A stretch of DNA of 64,000 nucleotides, taken from positions 15,848-79,847 of the forward strand of contig CAJTOJ010000002.1 in the NCBI GenBank assembly GCA_910577665.1, written 5' to 3'. The stretch's first letter is position 1. Each line of letters starts with the position of its first letter. Shown piece by piece: positions 34,434-43,667 of the stretch. The notes under the pieces are model-generated. The model was not told the origin of the DNA. It saw only the letters and a list, made by a program, of their open reading frames with translations, and ran no database searches. The DNA comes from an uncultured Acetatifactor sp. (GTDB taxonomy: Bacteria; Bacillota; Clostridia; Lachnospirales; Lachnospiraceae). A program made the translations under genes and the position numbers.

Positions 34434-36233
34434 CTATGCAAGCAGTTCCTCCAGTTCCGCAAGCATCTCATCGAACAGCCTCACAGCCGCCTGCACAGGC
34501 TCTTTCCTGCTCATATCCACACCGGCCAGCTTCAACAGGTCTATCGGATCCTGGGAACCGCCTCCGGTGAGGAACTTCATATAGTCGCGGACACCTTCCT
34601 CCCCCAGCTTCCGGATCCGGTCAGCCAGCGCAGCGGCGGCGGCAATGCCGGTGGCATATTGATATACATAGAAAGGTGTATAGAAATGAGGAATCTTTGC
34701 CCATTCCAGGCGGATCTCCTCATCCGACACCATGTCCGGGCCGAAATATTTCTGGTTCAGCTCCAGATATACCTGGTTCAGCCGTTCCGCCGTCAGAGAT
34801 TCCCTGGCTTCAAACATGCGGTGCGCCAGCATCTCAAACTCAGCAAACATGGTCTGGCGGAACATGGTACCCTTAAAACCGTCCAGGAAATGGTTGATCA
34901 CATAAGCTTTCTGCGCCTTATCCCGGGTTGTCTCCAGCAGATAGCGGGTCAGTAGGATCTCATTGCAGGTAGAGGCCACCTCTGCCACAAAAATCCTGTA
35001 GGAAGCCGTCTGGTGGGGTTGTGTCTTGTTACTGAAATAACTGTGCATGGCATGTCCCATCTCATGGGCCAGGGTAAACATATCGTCCAGCTTTTCCTTG
35101 TAAGTCATAAGCACAAAAGGGTGGGTCACGGTACCGCCGCTACAGTAAGCACCACTTCTCTTGCCCACATTTTCACAGGCATCAATCCACCGGTTGGCAA
35201 AACCTTCCTGTAGGGCTGCCTGGTAATCCTTACCCAGAGGTTCCAGGGCTTTCAGGATCTTCTCCCTGGCCTCCTCAAAAGGAACCTCCACTTTACACTC
35301 GGGGATGATGGGCACATACACATCGTACATGTGCAGTTCTTCTACCCCCAGCATTCTCTTCCGCAGGGCCACATAGCGGTACATGGAAGGCAATCCCTGA
35401 TGAATCACCTGGATCAGGTTATCGTAGACTTCTTCCGGCACATTGGAAGGTGCCAGATACATGGCGCGGGTGGAAGCATACCCCCTGGCTTTGGCATAGA
35501 ACACCGCCTGGCGGATGTTGGCCGTGAAATTGGCTGCAATGGTATTCACAAACTGGCCATAGCTGGCATACATGGACCGGAAAGCAGCCTTGCGTACTTC
35601 GCGGTCCTTGCTCTCCATCAGTCCGCCATAACGGCCCTGGGTGACTTCCGTCTCCTCCCCGTCCTCGCCAACAATCTTCGGGAACGTCAGATCCGCATTG
35701 TTCAGCATCGTATAGACGTTTGACGGGGAACCGGCCATCTCCCCTGCACTTGCCAGCAGTGTTTCCACCTCATCGCTCCTGGTATGCGCCCTCCTGCGGT
35801 CCAACAAAGTAAAATAGCGGTCATAGACCTGTAACCCCGGCTCTGAGGCCCGCCAGCCTGCCAGCGTCTCTTGAGGAATAGCCATAATCTCCGGCATGGC
35901 AAAGGCCTGTGCCTCCCCTGCCCGGGCATACAGCCGCTGCACCTTCATATACATGGCCTGCCCCTCCATGTCTGTGGTATCCACATCCATATTCAAGTGG
36001 GCATACATATATACCTTCTCCATCTCCTGGTCCAGATCATCCTCAAAATCCAGGTACTCCTGCAGGGCTCTGGCACTGTCCCCCAGATGCCCTTTATAGG
36101 AAGCCGCCTGCTCCACACGCTTTGACACTGCCTCCAGGGCTGCTTCCCAGGCTTCCCTGCTCTCATACAGATCCTCCACAGCCCAGCGCTTTGCTACCGG
36201 GATCTCACTTCTCTTACATACTGCTTCTGCCAT
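34434..36233 (-). CDS. pepF: Oligoendopeptidase F (M3B metallopeptidase)
   Basis: Cytoplasmic zinc peptidase of about 599 aa that cleaves short peptides. The zinc motif HEMGH is in FTLAHEMGHAMHSYFSNK, with a downstream Glu-containing helix EVASTCNEILLTRYLL supplying the third ligand. N-terminal VAKRWAVEDLYESREAWE is typical of the family. ATG at 36233 follows GGAGG; an upstream ATG at 36329 adds 32 non-conserved residues. It is a monocistronic gene after the EF-G-like gene. Confidence 0.95.
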   Translation of the reverse strand: MAEAVCKRSEIPVAKRWAVEDLYESREAWEAALEAVSKRVEQAASYKGHLGDSARALQEYLDFEDDLDQEMEKVYMYAHLNMDVDTTDMEGQAMYMKVQRLYARAGEAQAFAMPEIMAIPQETLAGWRASEPGLQVYDRYFTLLDRRRAHTRSDEVETLLASAGEMAGSPSNVYTMLNNADLTFPKIVGEDGEETEVTQGRYGGLMESKDREVRKAAFRSMYASYGQFVNTIAANFTANIRQAVFYAKARGYASTRAMYLAPSNVPEEVYDNLIQVIHQGLPSMYRYVALRKRMLGVEELHMYDVYVPIIPECKVEVPFEEAREKILKALEPLGKDYQAALQEGFANRWIDACENVGKRSGAYCSGGTVTHPFVLMTYKEKLDDMFTLAHEMGHAMHSYFSNKTQPHQTASYRIFVAEVASTCNEILLTRYLLETTRDKAQKAYVINHFLDGFKGTMFRQTMFAEFEMLAHRMFEARESLTAERLNQVYLELNQKYFGPDMVSDEEIRLEWAKIPHFYTPFYVYQYATGIAAAAALADRIRKLGEEGVRDYMKFLTGGGSQDPIDLLKLAGVDMSRKEPVQAAVRLFDEMLAELEELLA

Positions 36234-36371
36234 TTTCTCTTCCTCCTTCCATAGGAAGAGGTCTGCGACAGTCCGTAAACTTCCGCAGACCTCAACAAAC
36301 CAGTCTCTCTTCTCAGGCAGCCGGCTCAATATTCCTTCGTCCTCGCCCTGTCCTTCGAAATCTCACATTTC

Positions 36372-38465
36372 TCAGTCTTCCGAACCATCCTCAGCCACCT
36401 TGGATGCCCTGGCTGCCACTTCCTTCTCCTGGACATCGGAAGGCGCCTGCTCATAACGGGCAAACTCATAGGAATAGTCTCCTCGTCCCCCTGTCATGGA
36501 GCGCAGCTCCGTGCAGTATCCAAACAGACCGCTCATGGGAACATCTGCCTCAATAACCTGTTTTCCGCCTGGTGCAGGATTCATTCCCAGCACACGGCCC
36601 CTTCTCTTGTTCAGGTCGCCCATGATATCTCCTGTATAAGCGTCCGGCACCACCACCTTCACAGACATGATGGGTTCTAAGAGCACAGGTCCCGCCTCCA
36701 TGAAGCCTTTGCGGAACGCCTGTATGGCGGCAGTCTTGAATGCCATCTCAGAGGAGTCCACCGGATGATAGGATCCGTCATAGAGCACAGCCTTCACTCC
36801 TACCACAGGATAAGCCGCCAGAGGACCTTTCGTGACAGAATCCTGTATGCCCTTTTCCACTGCCGGGAAATAGTTCTTGGGCACGGCACCCCCCACCACT
36901 TCCTGTTCGAACACATAAGGCTGTTCCAGATCGCCGGAAGGGCCAAAGCGCATCTTCACATGGCCATACTGTCCGTGTCCGCCGGACTGCTTCTTATACT
37001 TGCTCTCCACGTCAGACTGCTTTCTGATGGTCTCCCGGTACGCAATCTTGGGCTGGGTCAGCTCCACTTCCACCTTGTATTCATTCAGCAGCCTGCTGAC
37101 AATGACCTCCAGGTGCTGGTCACCCATACCATAGAGCAGAAGCTGGCGGTTGTCAGAATCATTGACCACACGGATCGTCTGGTCCTCATGGGTAAGCTTC
37201 TGCAAAGCCTGGGAAATCTTATCCACGTCCCCTTTGTTCTTTGGCTTATAACGCATGTACGTATACGGCGTGGAAATCTCGGATTTGCCGAATTTGATGG
37301 TAGTGGCCTTGGTGGAAAGGCTGTTGCCCGTCCTGGCGGCGGTAAGCTTTGCCAGGGCACCAATGTCACCTGCATGGAGTTCCGGCACCTCCAGGGGCTT
37401 ATTGCCCTGTAGCACATAGATCTTGCCAATCTTCTCCTCGATATCACGGTCCACGTTATAGATCAGGTCATCTGTTTTCAGCACACCGGAATTCACCTTG
37501 ATCAGGGAATATTTCCCGATGAAAGGATCTACAATGGTCTTCCATATGTAAGCGGATTTGGCCTTGGCAAAATCATAGTCTGCATTGTAGATCTCATTCG
37601 TCTTCATATTGATACCTGCACAGGTGCGGTTCTCCGGACTGGGCATGTATTTGATGATGTCATCCAGCAGAGTATACATTCCCTGGCAGAGCACATTGGA
37701 TCCCATGGTCATAGGTACAATACTACAGTCACACACATTGGTGCGCAGGGCGGCCCGGATCTCAGCCTCCGAGAACGTCTCCCCGCCAAAGTATCTCTCC
37801 ATCATCTCTTCGCTGGTCTCCGCCACAGCTTCCATCAAGGTATCACGGCACAGCTGTAGATTGGCCTTATTATAATCCGGCACCTCACAGGGTACCACTT
37901 CCTTCCCCTGCCAACGGTTGCCAGTCTCTGTGATCACATTCACATAACCCACAAACTTCTCATTTTCACGAATCGGCAGATGGAACGGCGCCATCTTCTT
38001 GCCATACTGATTGGTCATGTCTTCCACAACCTGGCGGAAGGATGCATTGTCCACGTCCATGTTGGACACATAGACAAACCTTGGCAGTTTATATTTCTCA
38101 CACAGTTCCCAGGCCTTCTGGGTTCCTACTTCTATACCGGATTTGCCATTTACCACGATAATGGCGGCGCCTGCCGCACTGACAGCCTCCTCCACCTCAC
38201 CCACAAAGTCAAAATAACCAGGAGTGTCTATCACATTAATCTTGTAGCCTTCCCACTCGATCGGAACAATGGAGGTATTGATGGAAAACTGGCGCTTCTG
38301 CTCTTCCTTGCTGTAGTCGCTTATGGTATTTCCGTCAGTCACCTTTCCCATTCTGGACGTGATGCCGGACAGATAGCCGAAAGCCTCTGCCAGACTGGTC
38401 TTGCCGCTGCCGCCATGTCCCAGCAGTACTACATTACGAATCTTGTCAGTTGTATAAACCTTCAT
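36372..38465 (-). CDS. EF-G-like translational GTPase (second EF-G paralog)
   Basis: Ribosomal-translocase-like GTPase of about 697 aa with all five EF-G domains in outline. The P-loop is GHGGSGKTSL in place of the standard GHIDAGKTT, switch II is DTPGYFDFVGEV, and the guanine-specificity motif is SNMD where EF-G has NKMD. Domain IV contains KQSGGHGQYGHVKMRFGP and domain V RRGRVLGMNPAPGG. These changes mark the divergent EF-G-like clade whose role is not settled. No ribosomal protein genes are nearby. ATG at 38465 follows GGAGG. Confidence 0.9.
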   Translation of the reverse strand: MKVYTTDKIRNVVLLGHGGSGKTSLAEAFGYLSGITSRMGKVTDGNTISDYSKEEQKRQFSINTSIVPIEWEGYKINVIDTPGYFDFVGEVEEAVSAAGAAIIVVNGKSGIEVGTQKAWELCEKYKLPRFVYVSNMDVDNASFRQVVEDMTNQYGKKMAPFHLPIRENEKFVGYVNVITETGNRWQGKEVVPCEVPDYNKANLQLCRDTLMEAVAETSEEMMERYFGGETFSEAEIRAALRTNVCDCSIVPMTMGSNVLCQGMYTLLDDIIKYMPSPENRTCAGINMKTNEIYNADYDFAKAKSAYIWKTIVDPFIGKYSLIKVNSGVLKTDDLIYNVDRDIEEKIGKIYVLQGNKPLEVPELHAGDIGALAKLTAARTGNSLSTKATTIKFGKSEISTPYTYMRYKPKNKGDVDKISQALQKLTHEDQTIRVVNDSDNRQLLLYGMGDQHLEVIVSRLLNEYKVEVELTQPKIAYRETIRKQSDVESKYKKQSGGHGQYGHVKMRFGPSGDLEQPYVFEQEVVGGAVPKNYFPAVEKGIQDSVTKGPLAAYPVVGVKAVLYDGSYHPVDSSEMAFKTAAIQAFRKGFMEAGPVLLEPIMSVKVVVPDAYTGDIMGDLNKRRGRVLGMNPAPGGKQVIEADVPMSGLFGYCTELRSMTGGRGDYSYEFARYEQAPSDVQEKEVAARASKVAEDGSED

Positions 38466-38541
38466 ATGACATTCCTCCAATTGGATGTATTTTGGGGATT
38501 TTGCTATATCCTGTTCTGGATGTTTCAACTCCCATAGGGTT

Positions 38542-38570
38542 ATTTTACTAAACATTCAGGTATTTTACAA
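38542..38570 (-). promoter_or_regulatory. Sigma-A-type promoter of the EF-G-like gene
   Basis: Minus strand TTGTAA, 17-nt spacer, TAAAAT, about 75 nt before the start codon. Confidence 0.55.
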
Positions 38571-38592
38571 GTTAATGTTAGAAAAAAACCTA

Positions 38593-38621
38593 TTGTTTTT
38601 CACACGTTGAAGTGATATAGT
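38593..38621 (+). promoter_or_regulatory. Sigma-A-type promoter of tyrA
   Basis: TTGTTT, 17-nt spacer, TATAGT, with a short leader of about 57 nt to the tyrA start. It is back to back with the promoter of the EF-G-like gene. Confidence 0.6.
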
Positions 38622-38684
38622 GTAGCAGGAAACCAGAAGACAACGGAACTGTCCATCCAGAAACTGAGAGAAAGAGGTACCCCT

Positions 38685-39785
38685 ATGTCCCATCTGACCT
38701 GTGGCTTTATTGGCCTGGGCCTCATTGGCGGCTCTATCGCAAAAGCCCTGAAAGCATCTGACCCCGACATGCGCATCATCGCCTACGACACCAACCCAGC
38801 CCCTCTGGAGGACGCCTTGGGGGATGGTGTGGCCGACAGCATTTTCCCTGCCATTGATGCCAGTTTCTCACAATGTGATTATATATTTTTATGCGCCCCT
38901 GTCCAGAATAATGACAGCAACCTTGCACAAGTGGCCAGAATCCTCTCCCCGGGCTGCCTGCTGACTGACGTGGGCAGCGTAAAGACTGCCATCCACAGCC
39001 AGATCCGGGCTATGGGACTGGAACATTGCTTCATCGGCGGGCATCCCATGGCTGGCAGTGAACGGACCGGCTATGCCAGTTCCAAGGCTGTCCTGCTGGA
39101 GAACGCCTACTATATCCTGACCCCCACATCCGCCGTACCGGAAGACAGGCTGAACGGATACCGGCAGCTGGTGGAACAGATGGGTGCCATTCCCCTTGTG
39201 CTGGACAGCCAGACCCATGACTATGTGACGGCTGCCATCAGCCATCTGCCCCACATAGTGGCTTCCTCCCTGGTGAACCTGGTGCGGGACAGTGATTCTG
39301 CCGATGGCATCATGCGGCTGGTAGCCGCAGGCGGGTTCAAAGACATCACCCGGATCGCCTCCTCCTCCGCTGCCATGTGGCAACAGATTTGCCTCAGCAA
39401 CCAGCCCGCTATTACTGCATTGCTTGCTGATTACATCAAGGCACTTACTTCTGTTAAAGAAAAGCTGGATGCAGGAGATGCCGCGGCACTGTATGACTTC
39501 TTTGACAAAGCCCGGATCTACAGGGATTCCTTTCAGAGTGCCTCCAGGGGACCTATCAAGTCTTCCCACAGCCTCCATGTGGATCTTGCAGACAAAGCCG
39601 GTGCCCTGGCACACATTACCACTCTGCTGGCAAAGCATTCCATCAATATCAAAAACCTTGGTATCTCCCACAACCGGGAGTCCGAAGACGGTGTCCTGCG
39701 GATGGAATTCTACGAAGAAACCGCCATGCACCAGGCAGCACAACTGCTACAGGCTAAGCATTACAGCCTGCACATCCAGGCATAA
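38685..39785 (+). CDS. tyrA: Prephenate dehydrogenase with C-terminal ACT domain
   Basis: NAD(P)-dependent oxidation of prephenate to 4-hydroxyphenylpyruvate in tyrosine synthesis. The 366-residue protein has the Rossmann motif GFIGLGLIGGSIAKAL, the prephenate-binding GGHPMAGSERTGY (with catalytic His), AAISHLPHIVASSLVN and an ACT domain from about residue 298 (LHVDLADKAGALAHITTLLAKHSINIKNLGI) for feedback by tyrosine. AGAGG precedes the ATG. It stands alone on the plus strand. The leader is too short for a T-box. Confidence 0.95.
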   Translation: MSHLTCGFIGLGLIGGSIAKALKASDPDMRIIAYDTNPAPLEDALGDGVADSIFPAIDASFSQCDYIFLCAPVQNNDSNLAQVARILSPGCLLTDVGSVKTAIHSQIRAMGLEHCFIGGHPMAGSERTGYASSKAVLLENAYYILTPTSAVPEDRLNGYRQLVEQMGAIPLVLDSQTHDYVTAAISHLPHIVASSLVNLVRDSDSADGIMRLVAAGGFKDITRIASSSAAMWQQICLSNQPAITALLADYIKALTSVKEKLDAGDAAALYDFFDKARIYRDSFQSASRGPIKSSHSLHVDLADKAGALAHITTLLAKHSINIKNLGISHNRESEDGVLRMEFYEETAMHQAAQLLQAKHYSLHIQA

Positions 39786-39812
39786 TGCCAGAAACGCCAA
39801 AAGCCAGGCAGA

Positions 39813-40328
39813 TCACAGAACGCGATAGCTATGGGTCTTCCTATGCAGATATCCCGCCAGCAGGCACAACAGTACGCCAACCCCACCCCCACAGGTGTCC
39901 AGAAGCACATCCGCAAAGCTACCATACCGGCCAGGCACAAAAAGCTGGTGAAACTCGTCTGCCGCTGCGGACAGAAACACCCAGGCTACTGTAAGCAGAT
40001 ACAGTTTCCTGCCTTTGTCCATCCACTGAACCCAAATCACGTACACCAGTATCCCCATGCAGGCATACTCCGCAAAATGAGCAAACTTCCGGATAGGATG
40101 CTCAAAATACGCCGCCAGGCTTTCCATGAAACTCTCACTCCACCCTCCTCCCGACAAGGAGTTGAACAATTCCACACATTTTTCCGTGATCATCTGGCTA
40201 AGGGAGCCAGACTGTTCCCCATCCTGGGCAGAAAAACAGAAAATCACCATATAAAGTGCCAGCAGCATTAACGCCGCTGGCACCGTAACCAACCATTTCC
40301 TTTTTCTTCTGGTCATCTCTCTATTCAT
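39813..40328 (-). CDS. VanZ-family membrane protein
   Basis: A protein of about 171 aa with four hydrophobic helices and the family blocks MVIFCFSAQDGEQSGSLS, FEHPIRKFAHFAEYACMGIL and AAADEFHQLFVPGRYGSFADVLLDTCGG. VanZ proteins are linked to low-level teicoplanin resistance in enterococci, but the function of most members is unknown. ATG at 40328 overlaps the end of the PilZ gene (GATGAATAG), so translation is coupled; a second ATG at 40316 is possible. Confidence 0.88.
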   Translation of the reverse strand: MNREMTRRKRKWLVTVPAALMLLALYMVIFCFSAQDGEQSGSLSQMITEKCVELFNSLSGGGWSESFMESLAAYFEHPIRKFAHFAEYACMGILVYVIWVQWMDKGRKLYLLTVAWVFLSAAADEFHQLFVPGRYGSFADVLLDTCGGGVGVLLCLLAGYLHRKTHSYRVL

Positions 40329-40656
40329 CCCGGTCATTGACTGTCTGATACACCTCAATACGCGCTGCATCCATCCCCGCCATTCCGATGAAAATGGCAC
40401 CGTACAGGAACCCACCGTTTTTCAGTTCGATTCTCACAATCTGCAGGAAGGAATGTATCACTTCCTTGGTCCAGATGGTCAAAAATCCCTCATATATAGC
40501 TCCGATCTGAAGCTGTTCTTTACAGTTAAAACCGATTCCCGTCTTGGATACATCCACAATGTCAATAGCCACATCCTGGCTGCTGTTGTCATCCATCCTC
40601 TTGATCACCAGCTTGGATGGCATATCCGTTCTCTTATTTCTTCTTCTCTCCTCCAC
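40321..40656 (-). CDS. PilZ-domain protein, probable c-di-GMP receptor
   Basis: A 111-residue single-domain protein. It has the c-di-GMP-binding arginine motif RRNKR (residues 4-8) and the second motif DVSKTGIGF (about residues 33-41, D/N-x-S-x-x-G), followed by the PilZ beta barrel. Its stop codon overlaps the VanZ start. It lies within 1 kb of the polysaccharide region, which contains Pel-like genes; Pel synthesis in other bacteria is switched by c-di-GMP, so a link is attractive but not shown. No GGDEF or EAL protein is in the window. Confidence 0.85.
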   Translation of the reverse strand: MEERRRNKRTDMPSKLVIKRMDDNSSQDVAIDIVDVSKTGIGFNCKEQLQIGAIYEGFLTIWTKEVIHSFLQIVRIELKNGGFLYGAIFIGMAGMDAARIEVYQTVNDRDE

Positions 40657-40805
40657 CTGTTTACCCTCCGGTTCCTTTTTCTATATTCTATGCCACTCTA
40701 TAACTCCGATATATTGTTTTTATATCACCTTGTGCTTCTGCATCATTTTGCTTCCATAATACACTGCACTCATATAATAGCATCCTGTGAAGCTTCTGCC
40801 TCCAG

Positions 40806-41144
40806 CTACATTTTCAAGGTGGCGCCTTCCAGCCATTCTTTGTTCTCCACCCCTTGTCCCCATGCGTCCAGCGCCAGGTTATAGGTATCCGAGATCTTAC
40901 GGTCGATCCTGAAAAGCTCCCTTTTTATATCTGCCTGGGCTACTTCCAGCCTGTTGACCTTCTGCCGGATCTCCCGGACATCGTTTTTCATGTCCTGCAT
41001 TTCAGCTTTCATATCCTGCATCTCGGCTTTCATGTCCTGCATCCCGGCTTTCATGTCCTGCATCCCGGCTTTCATGTCCTGCATCCCGGCTTTCATGTCC
41101 TGCATCCCGGCCAGGATCAGATCCAGCTTCTCATTCTCTGTCAT
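40806..41144 (-). CDS. Small coiled-coil protein with six MQDMKAG heptads
   Basis: A 112-residue soluble protein without a recognised function. Residues 14-55 are six consecutive heptads MQDMKAG/MQDMKAE/MQDMKND, continuing into a normal coiled coil (VREIRQKVNRLEVAQADIKRELFRIDRKI). It should form a homomeric helical bundle. Similar short coiled-coil proteins with variable heptad number occur in Lachnospiraceae. The heptads are encoded by near-perfect 21-bp DNA repeats. A GGAGG-like AAAGGAGGGAGCACAG precedes the start. Confidence 0.75.
   Translation of the reverse strand: MTENEKLDLILAGMQDMKAGMQDMKAGMQDMKAGMQDMKAEMQDMKAEMQDMKNDVREIRQKVNRLEVAQADIKRELFRIDRKISDTYNLALDAWGQGVENKEWLEGATLKM
40980..41105 (-). 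repeat. Six 21-bp tandem repeats inside the coiled-coil gene
   Basis: Each unit encodes one heptad (Met-Gln-Asp-Met-Lys-Ala-Gly/Glu). The first units are nearly identical at the DNA level, and later ones differ by a few bases. Gains or losses of units would stay in frame and change coiled-coil length. Confidence 0.85.
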
Positions 41145-41245
41145 CTGTGCTCCCTCCTTTTGAAAAGTATATCACACCCAGACCTTAAAGTCTATTCTGT
41201 TATTTAAAATTATCAAAAACCAGTTTGTCATATCACCTTCAACTC

Positions 41246-42250
41246 CTATATAGGCATCTGCTCCATCTGCTGACACCTTACTTTCATGTCCTGGTAATAT
41301 CTGGTGCAGTCCTCCCAGTGGGGATCCACCAGATCCCGCTCCATCTGCCGGATCTCTCTGAAATGTACCACTGTAAGCGCAAACATCACAGCAAAATAGG
41401 GAGAACAGAACCGCAGCAGACGCACCAGACGACTGTTTGCAGACCGGAAAACCACGGATTTCTCCTGCCAGACTGACACCAGCCTGAACAGAGCTGACTT
41501 CTCCTTCTTACGCCCTATCCTGCACAGCTGTGCGATCTCCCTGTTATGCAGCAATCTGCCAGGGCTGTTAAAATTGGAAACAGATCCTCCTGATATACGA
41601 TACAGGATGATCTGACGGTTCACATAGCACACCTTCAGTTCCCTGTTCTCCTCAAATATCTTCTGGAAACAGGCCCTGTCGTTCACAGTGCGGAACTTCA
41701 GGATAAAATCAAACACCTCTTCTGTCAAAAGTTCCCGTCTGAACAAAGCCGTTCCCATCACCGGACATCCCATCCGGATACAGTTGTACAAGGTCTTTCC
41801 ACGGATAAAATGTTGTAACACCACTTCCAGATAGGTCTGATGGGTAGTGATCATCTCCCCATGGCCTGTAAACTTCATAAAAGCTGTACACACCATATCA
41901 TAGGTATCCAGCTTCCTTGTGATTTCAAACAGGTTATAGGGGGATAGCAGGTCGTCCCCGTTCAGCACCATGAAATGCTCCCCCTCCACCTGCCGTAAGG
42001 CTTCCACATAATTGACACAGATCCCGGCATTTTCCCGCCGGAACAGTCTGTCCATCTTCCCAAAAAGAGACTGGTTCTGTTCCATCCACTGGCTGATCAC
42101 CCTACAGCTGCCATCCGTTGACCCGTCATCTGTCACGAGCAACTGGAAGTCCTGCCCCTGGCCGTATTGTTCTATCTGGAAGCGGATGCTCTCTAAAGCA
42201 TATAACACCACATTTGCCTGGTTATAGCATGTAACTATGAATGTAAACAT
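41246..42250 (-). CDS. GT2 family glycosyltransferase
   Basis: A cytoplasmic-face GT-A enzyme of about 334 aa. N-terminal FTFIVTCYNQANVVLYALES and LLVTDDGSTDGS are the nucleotide-sugar motifs; MVLNGDDLLSPYNLFE is the DXD-like region. There is one hydrophobic segment near the C-terminus (FCSPYFAVMFALTVV). ATG at 42250 follows AGAGGAAG. It is the outermost gene of the polysaccharide region, transcribed away from the next GT2 gene. Donor and acceptor cannot be predicted. Confidence 0.85.
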   Translation of the reverse strand: MFTFIVTCYNQANVVLYALESIRFQIEQYGQGQDFQLLVTDDGSTDGSCRVISQWMEQNQSLFGKMDRLFRRENAGICVNYVEALRQVEGEHFMVLNGDDLLSPYNLFEITRKLDTYDMVCTAFMKFTGHGEMITTHQTYLEVVLQHFIRGKTLYNCIRMGCPVMGTALFRRELLTEEVFDFILKFRTVNDRACFQKIFEENRELKVCYVNRQIILYRISGGSVSNFNSPGRLLHNREIAQLCRIGRKKEKSALFRLVSVWQEKSVVFRSANSRLVRLLRFCSPYFAVMFALTVVHFREIRQMERDLVDPHWEDCTRYYQDMKVRCQQMEQMPI

Positions 42251-42644
42251 AGCAGACTTCCTCTCTGAAAACAATTTTCTTCCCCGTTGCAATCCCACTG
42301 TATTTATATTATGATACTATCATTCACACCACACATTTGTCCATAGCAAAAGAAACAGCCAGTGTTCTTTATCCGTTCTGTGGTTACTGTTCACTCGTCA
42401 GTAACGCGAGGCGTTTTTATGCGCATTTTGCATAAAAACCCGAGACCACGCACGCCAAAACGCATGTCCTTCGCGTTTTGTGTGCATCTGTTACTGTGAA
42501 CGGTAACGTTCTGTGTACATCAGGTTGCTGTGAGCATGTGAGCAGCGAAGCCGTGAACAGAAACTGTACATACGGACCGCGCTATAGATACGTTTTGTGA
42601 GAGAGCTTATATAAAACCAAATCCCATCTGAAAGGAAGAAGACC
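42251..42644. other. 394-bp divergent intergenic region with an inverted-repeat element
   Basis: Lies between two divergent GT2 genes. It contains the element at 42383-42507, and then a partial related end CCGTGAACAGAAAC at 42551-42564. The remaining bases must hold the promoters of both genes; none was convincingly identified. Confidence 0.5.
42383..42507. repeat. 125-bp GTTACTGTTCAC-family element
   Basis: Ends GTTACTGTTCAC (42383-42394) and GTGAACGGTAAC (42496-42507) are inverted with one mismatch. The left half matches the element at 19352-19463, and the right half (CGCCAAAACGCAT...TTCGCGTTTTGTGTGCAT) matches the element at 23133-23274. It is therefore a mosaic of two modules. Confidence 0.7.
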
Positions 42645-43667
42645 ATGATCTCCGTTATCATACCCGTCTACAATGCAGCAGACTATCTTCATCGCTGTGT
42701 GGATTCCATCCTGGCATCCGCCCATAACGACTTCGAAATTCTCCTGATAAACGATGGTTCCACGGACGACAGCCCCCGGATCTGTGAGGACTGTGCCGCA
42801 CGGGACAGACGCATTACCGTGATCCATCAGGACAACCAGGGCGTATCTGCTGCCAGGAACCGGGGAATTGACACCTGCAAGGGAGACTGGGTGGTCTTCG
42901 TGGATGCCGATGACTATATCGCACCGGATTTCCTGGGAATGATTGCCCAGGCAGATTCCCAGAATGTGGATCTGTTGCAGTTCGATTTTGCCAGACAACC
43001 CCATTTCGTCATAGACAGCCAGCAGACCCTGTCCTTCCAGAAAGACCAGATGCAGCAGCTCATCCACAGGATCCTGGTTCCCAGCCAGCTGCTGCCAGAA
43101 GGAAACACCGATTTCCGTTCCCCCTGCCTCAGGGCCTACAGACGTGCCATCCTGCACCGGCATAACATCCGTTTTGCCCCCCACCTTGCAGTAGGGGAGG
43201 ATCTTCTGTTCAACCTGGCATATCATCTGAAAATCACATCCTGCCTGTATATTCCCAGGCCGGTCTACTATTATGATGTGCATACCGGCTCTGCCACCCA
43301 TGGCTTCCGGACAGGCCTTTTGCAGAACCACGCCCGCCTCCAGGAGGATGTGCGCGATATTCTCCTACAGAATACCGTTTTCCCCCTCTATGAAGAAGAC
43401 TTCTATTCCTACTGCCTGGAGAATCTGGCTTATGTGCTGATCCGGGAGATTTTCCACCCCCACAGCACCAGATCCTACCAGGAGAACCGCGCCCTCTGCC
43501 GCTCCCTGCAGCAGAACCAGACCTACAGGCAGGCTATGCAGTACAATTTCCGCTGCGGTATCCTGCCCAGGAAGATCCTGGTGCTCTGCTTCCGGCTCCA
43601 CCTCTATCTGGCCACCTGGCTGATCAGCAGGGTCAGTTTCCGTTACCTGGAAAGAAGGCACACCTGA
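42645..43667 (+). CDS. GT2 family glycosyltransferase
   Basis: A 340-residue GT-A enzyme with VIIPVYNAADYLHRCVDSIL, LLINDGSTDDSPRIC, NQGVSAARNRGID and the DXD motif VFVDADDYI, all typical of capsule and exopolysaccharide glycosyltransferases. A C-terminal extension (about residues 220-340) is helical with a basic amphipathic end. Plus strand, against the direction of most of the cluster. Its TGA stop abuts the stop codon of the converging GT2 gene with no base between. Confidence 0.88.
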   Translation: MISVIIPVYNAADYLHRCVDSILASAHNDFEILLINDGSTDDSPRICEDCAARDRRITVIHQDNQGVSAARNRGIDTCKGDWVVFVDADDYIAPDFLGMIAQADSQNVDLLQFDFARQPHFVIDSQQTLSFQKDQMQQLIHRILVPSQLLPEGNTDFRSPCLRAYRRAILHRHNIRFAPHLAVGEDLLFNLAYHLKITSCLYIPRPVYYYDVHTGSATHGFRTGLLQNHARLQEDVRDILLQNTVFPLYEEDFYSYCLENLAYVLIREIFHPHSTRSYQENRALCRSLQQNQTYRQAMQYNFRCGILPRKILVLCFRLHLYLATWLISRVSFRYLERRHT

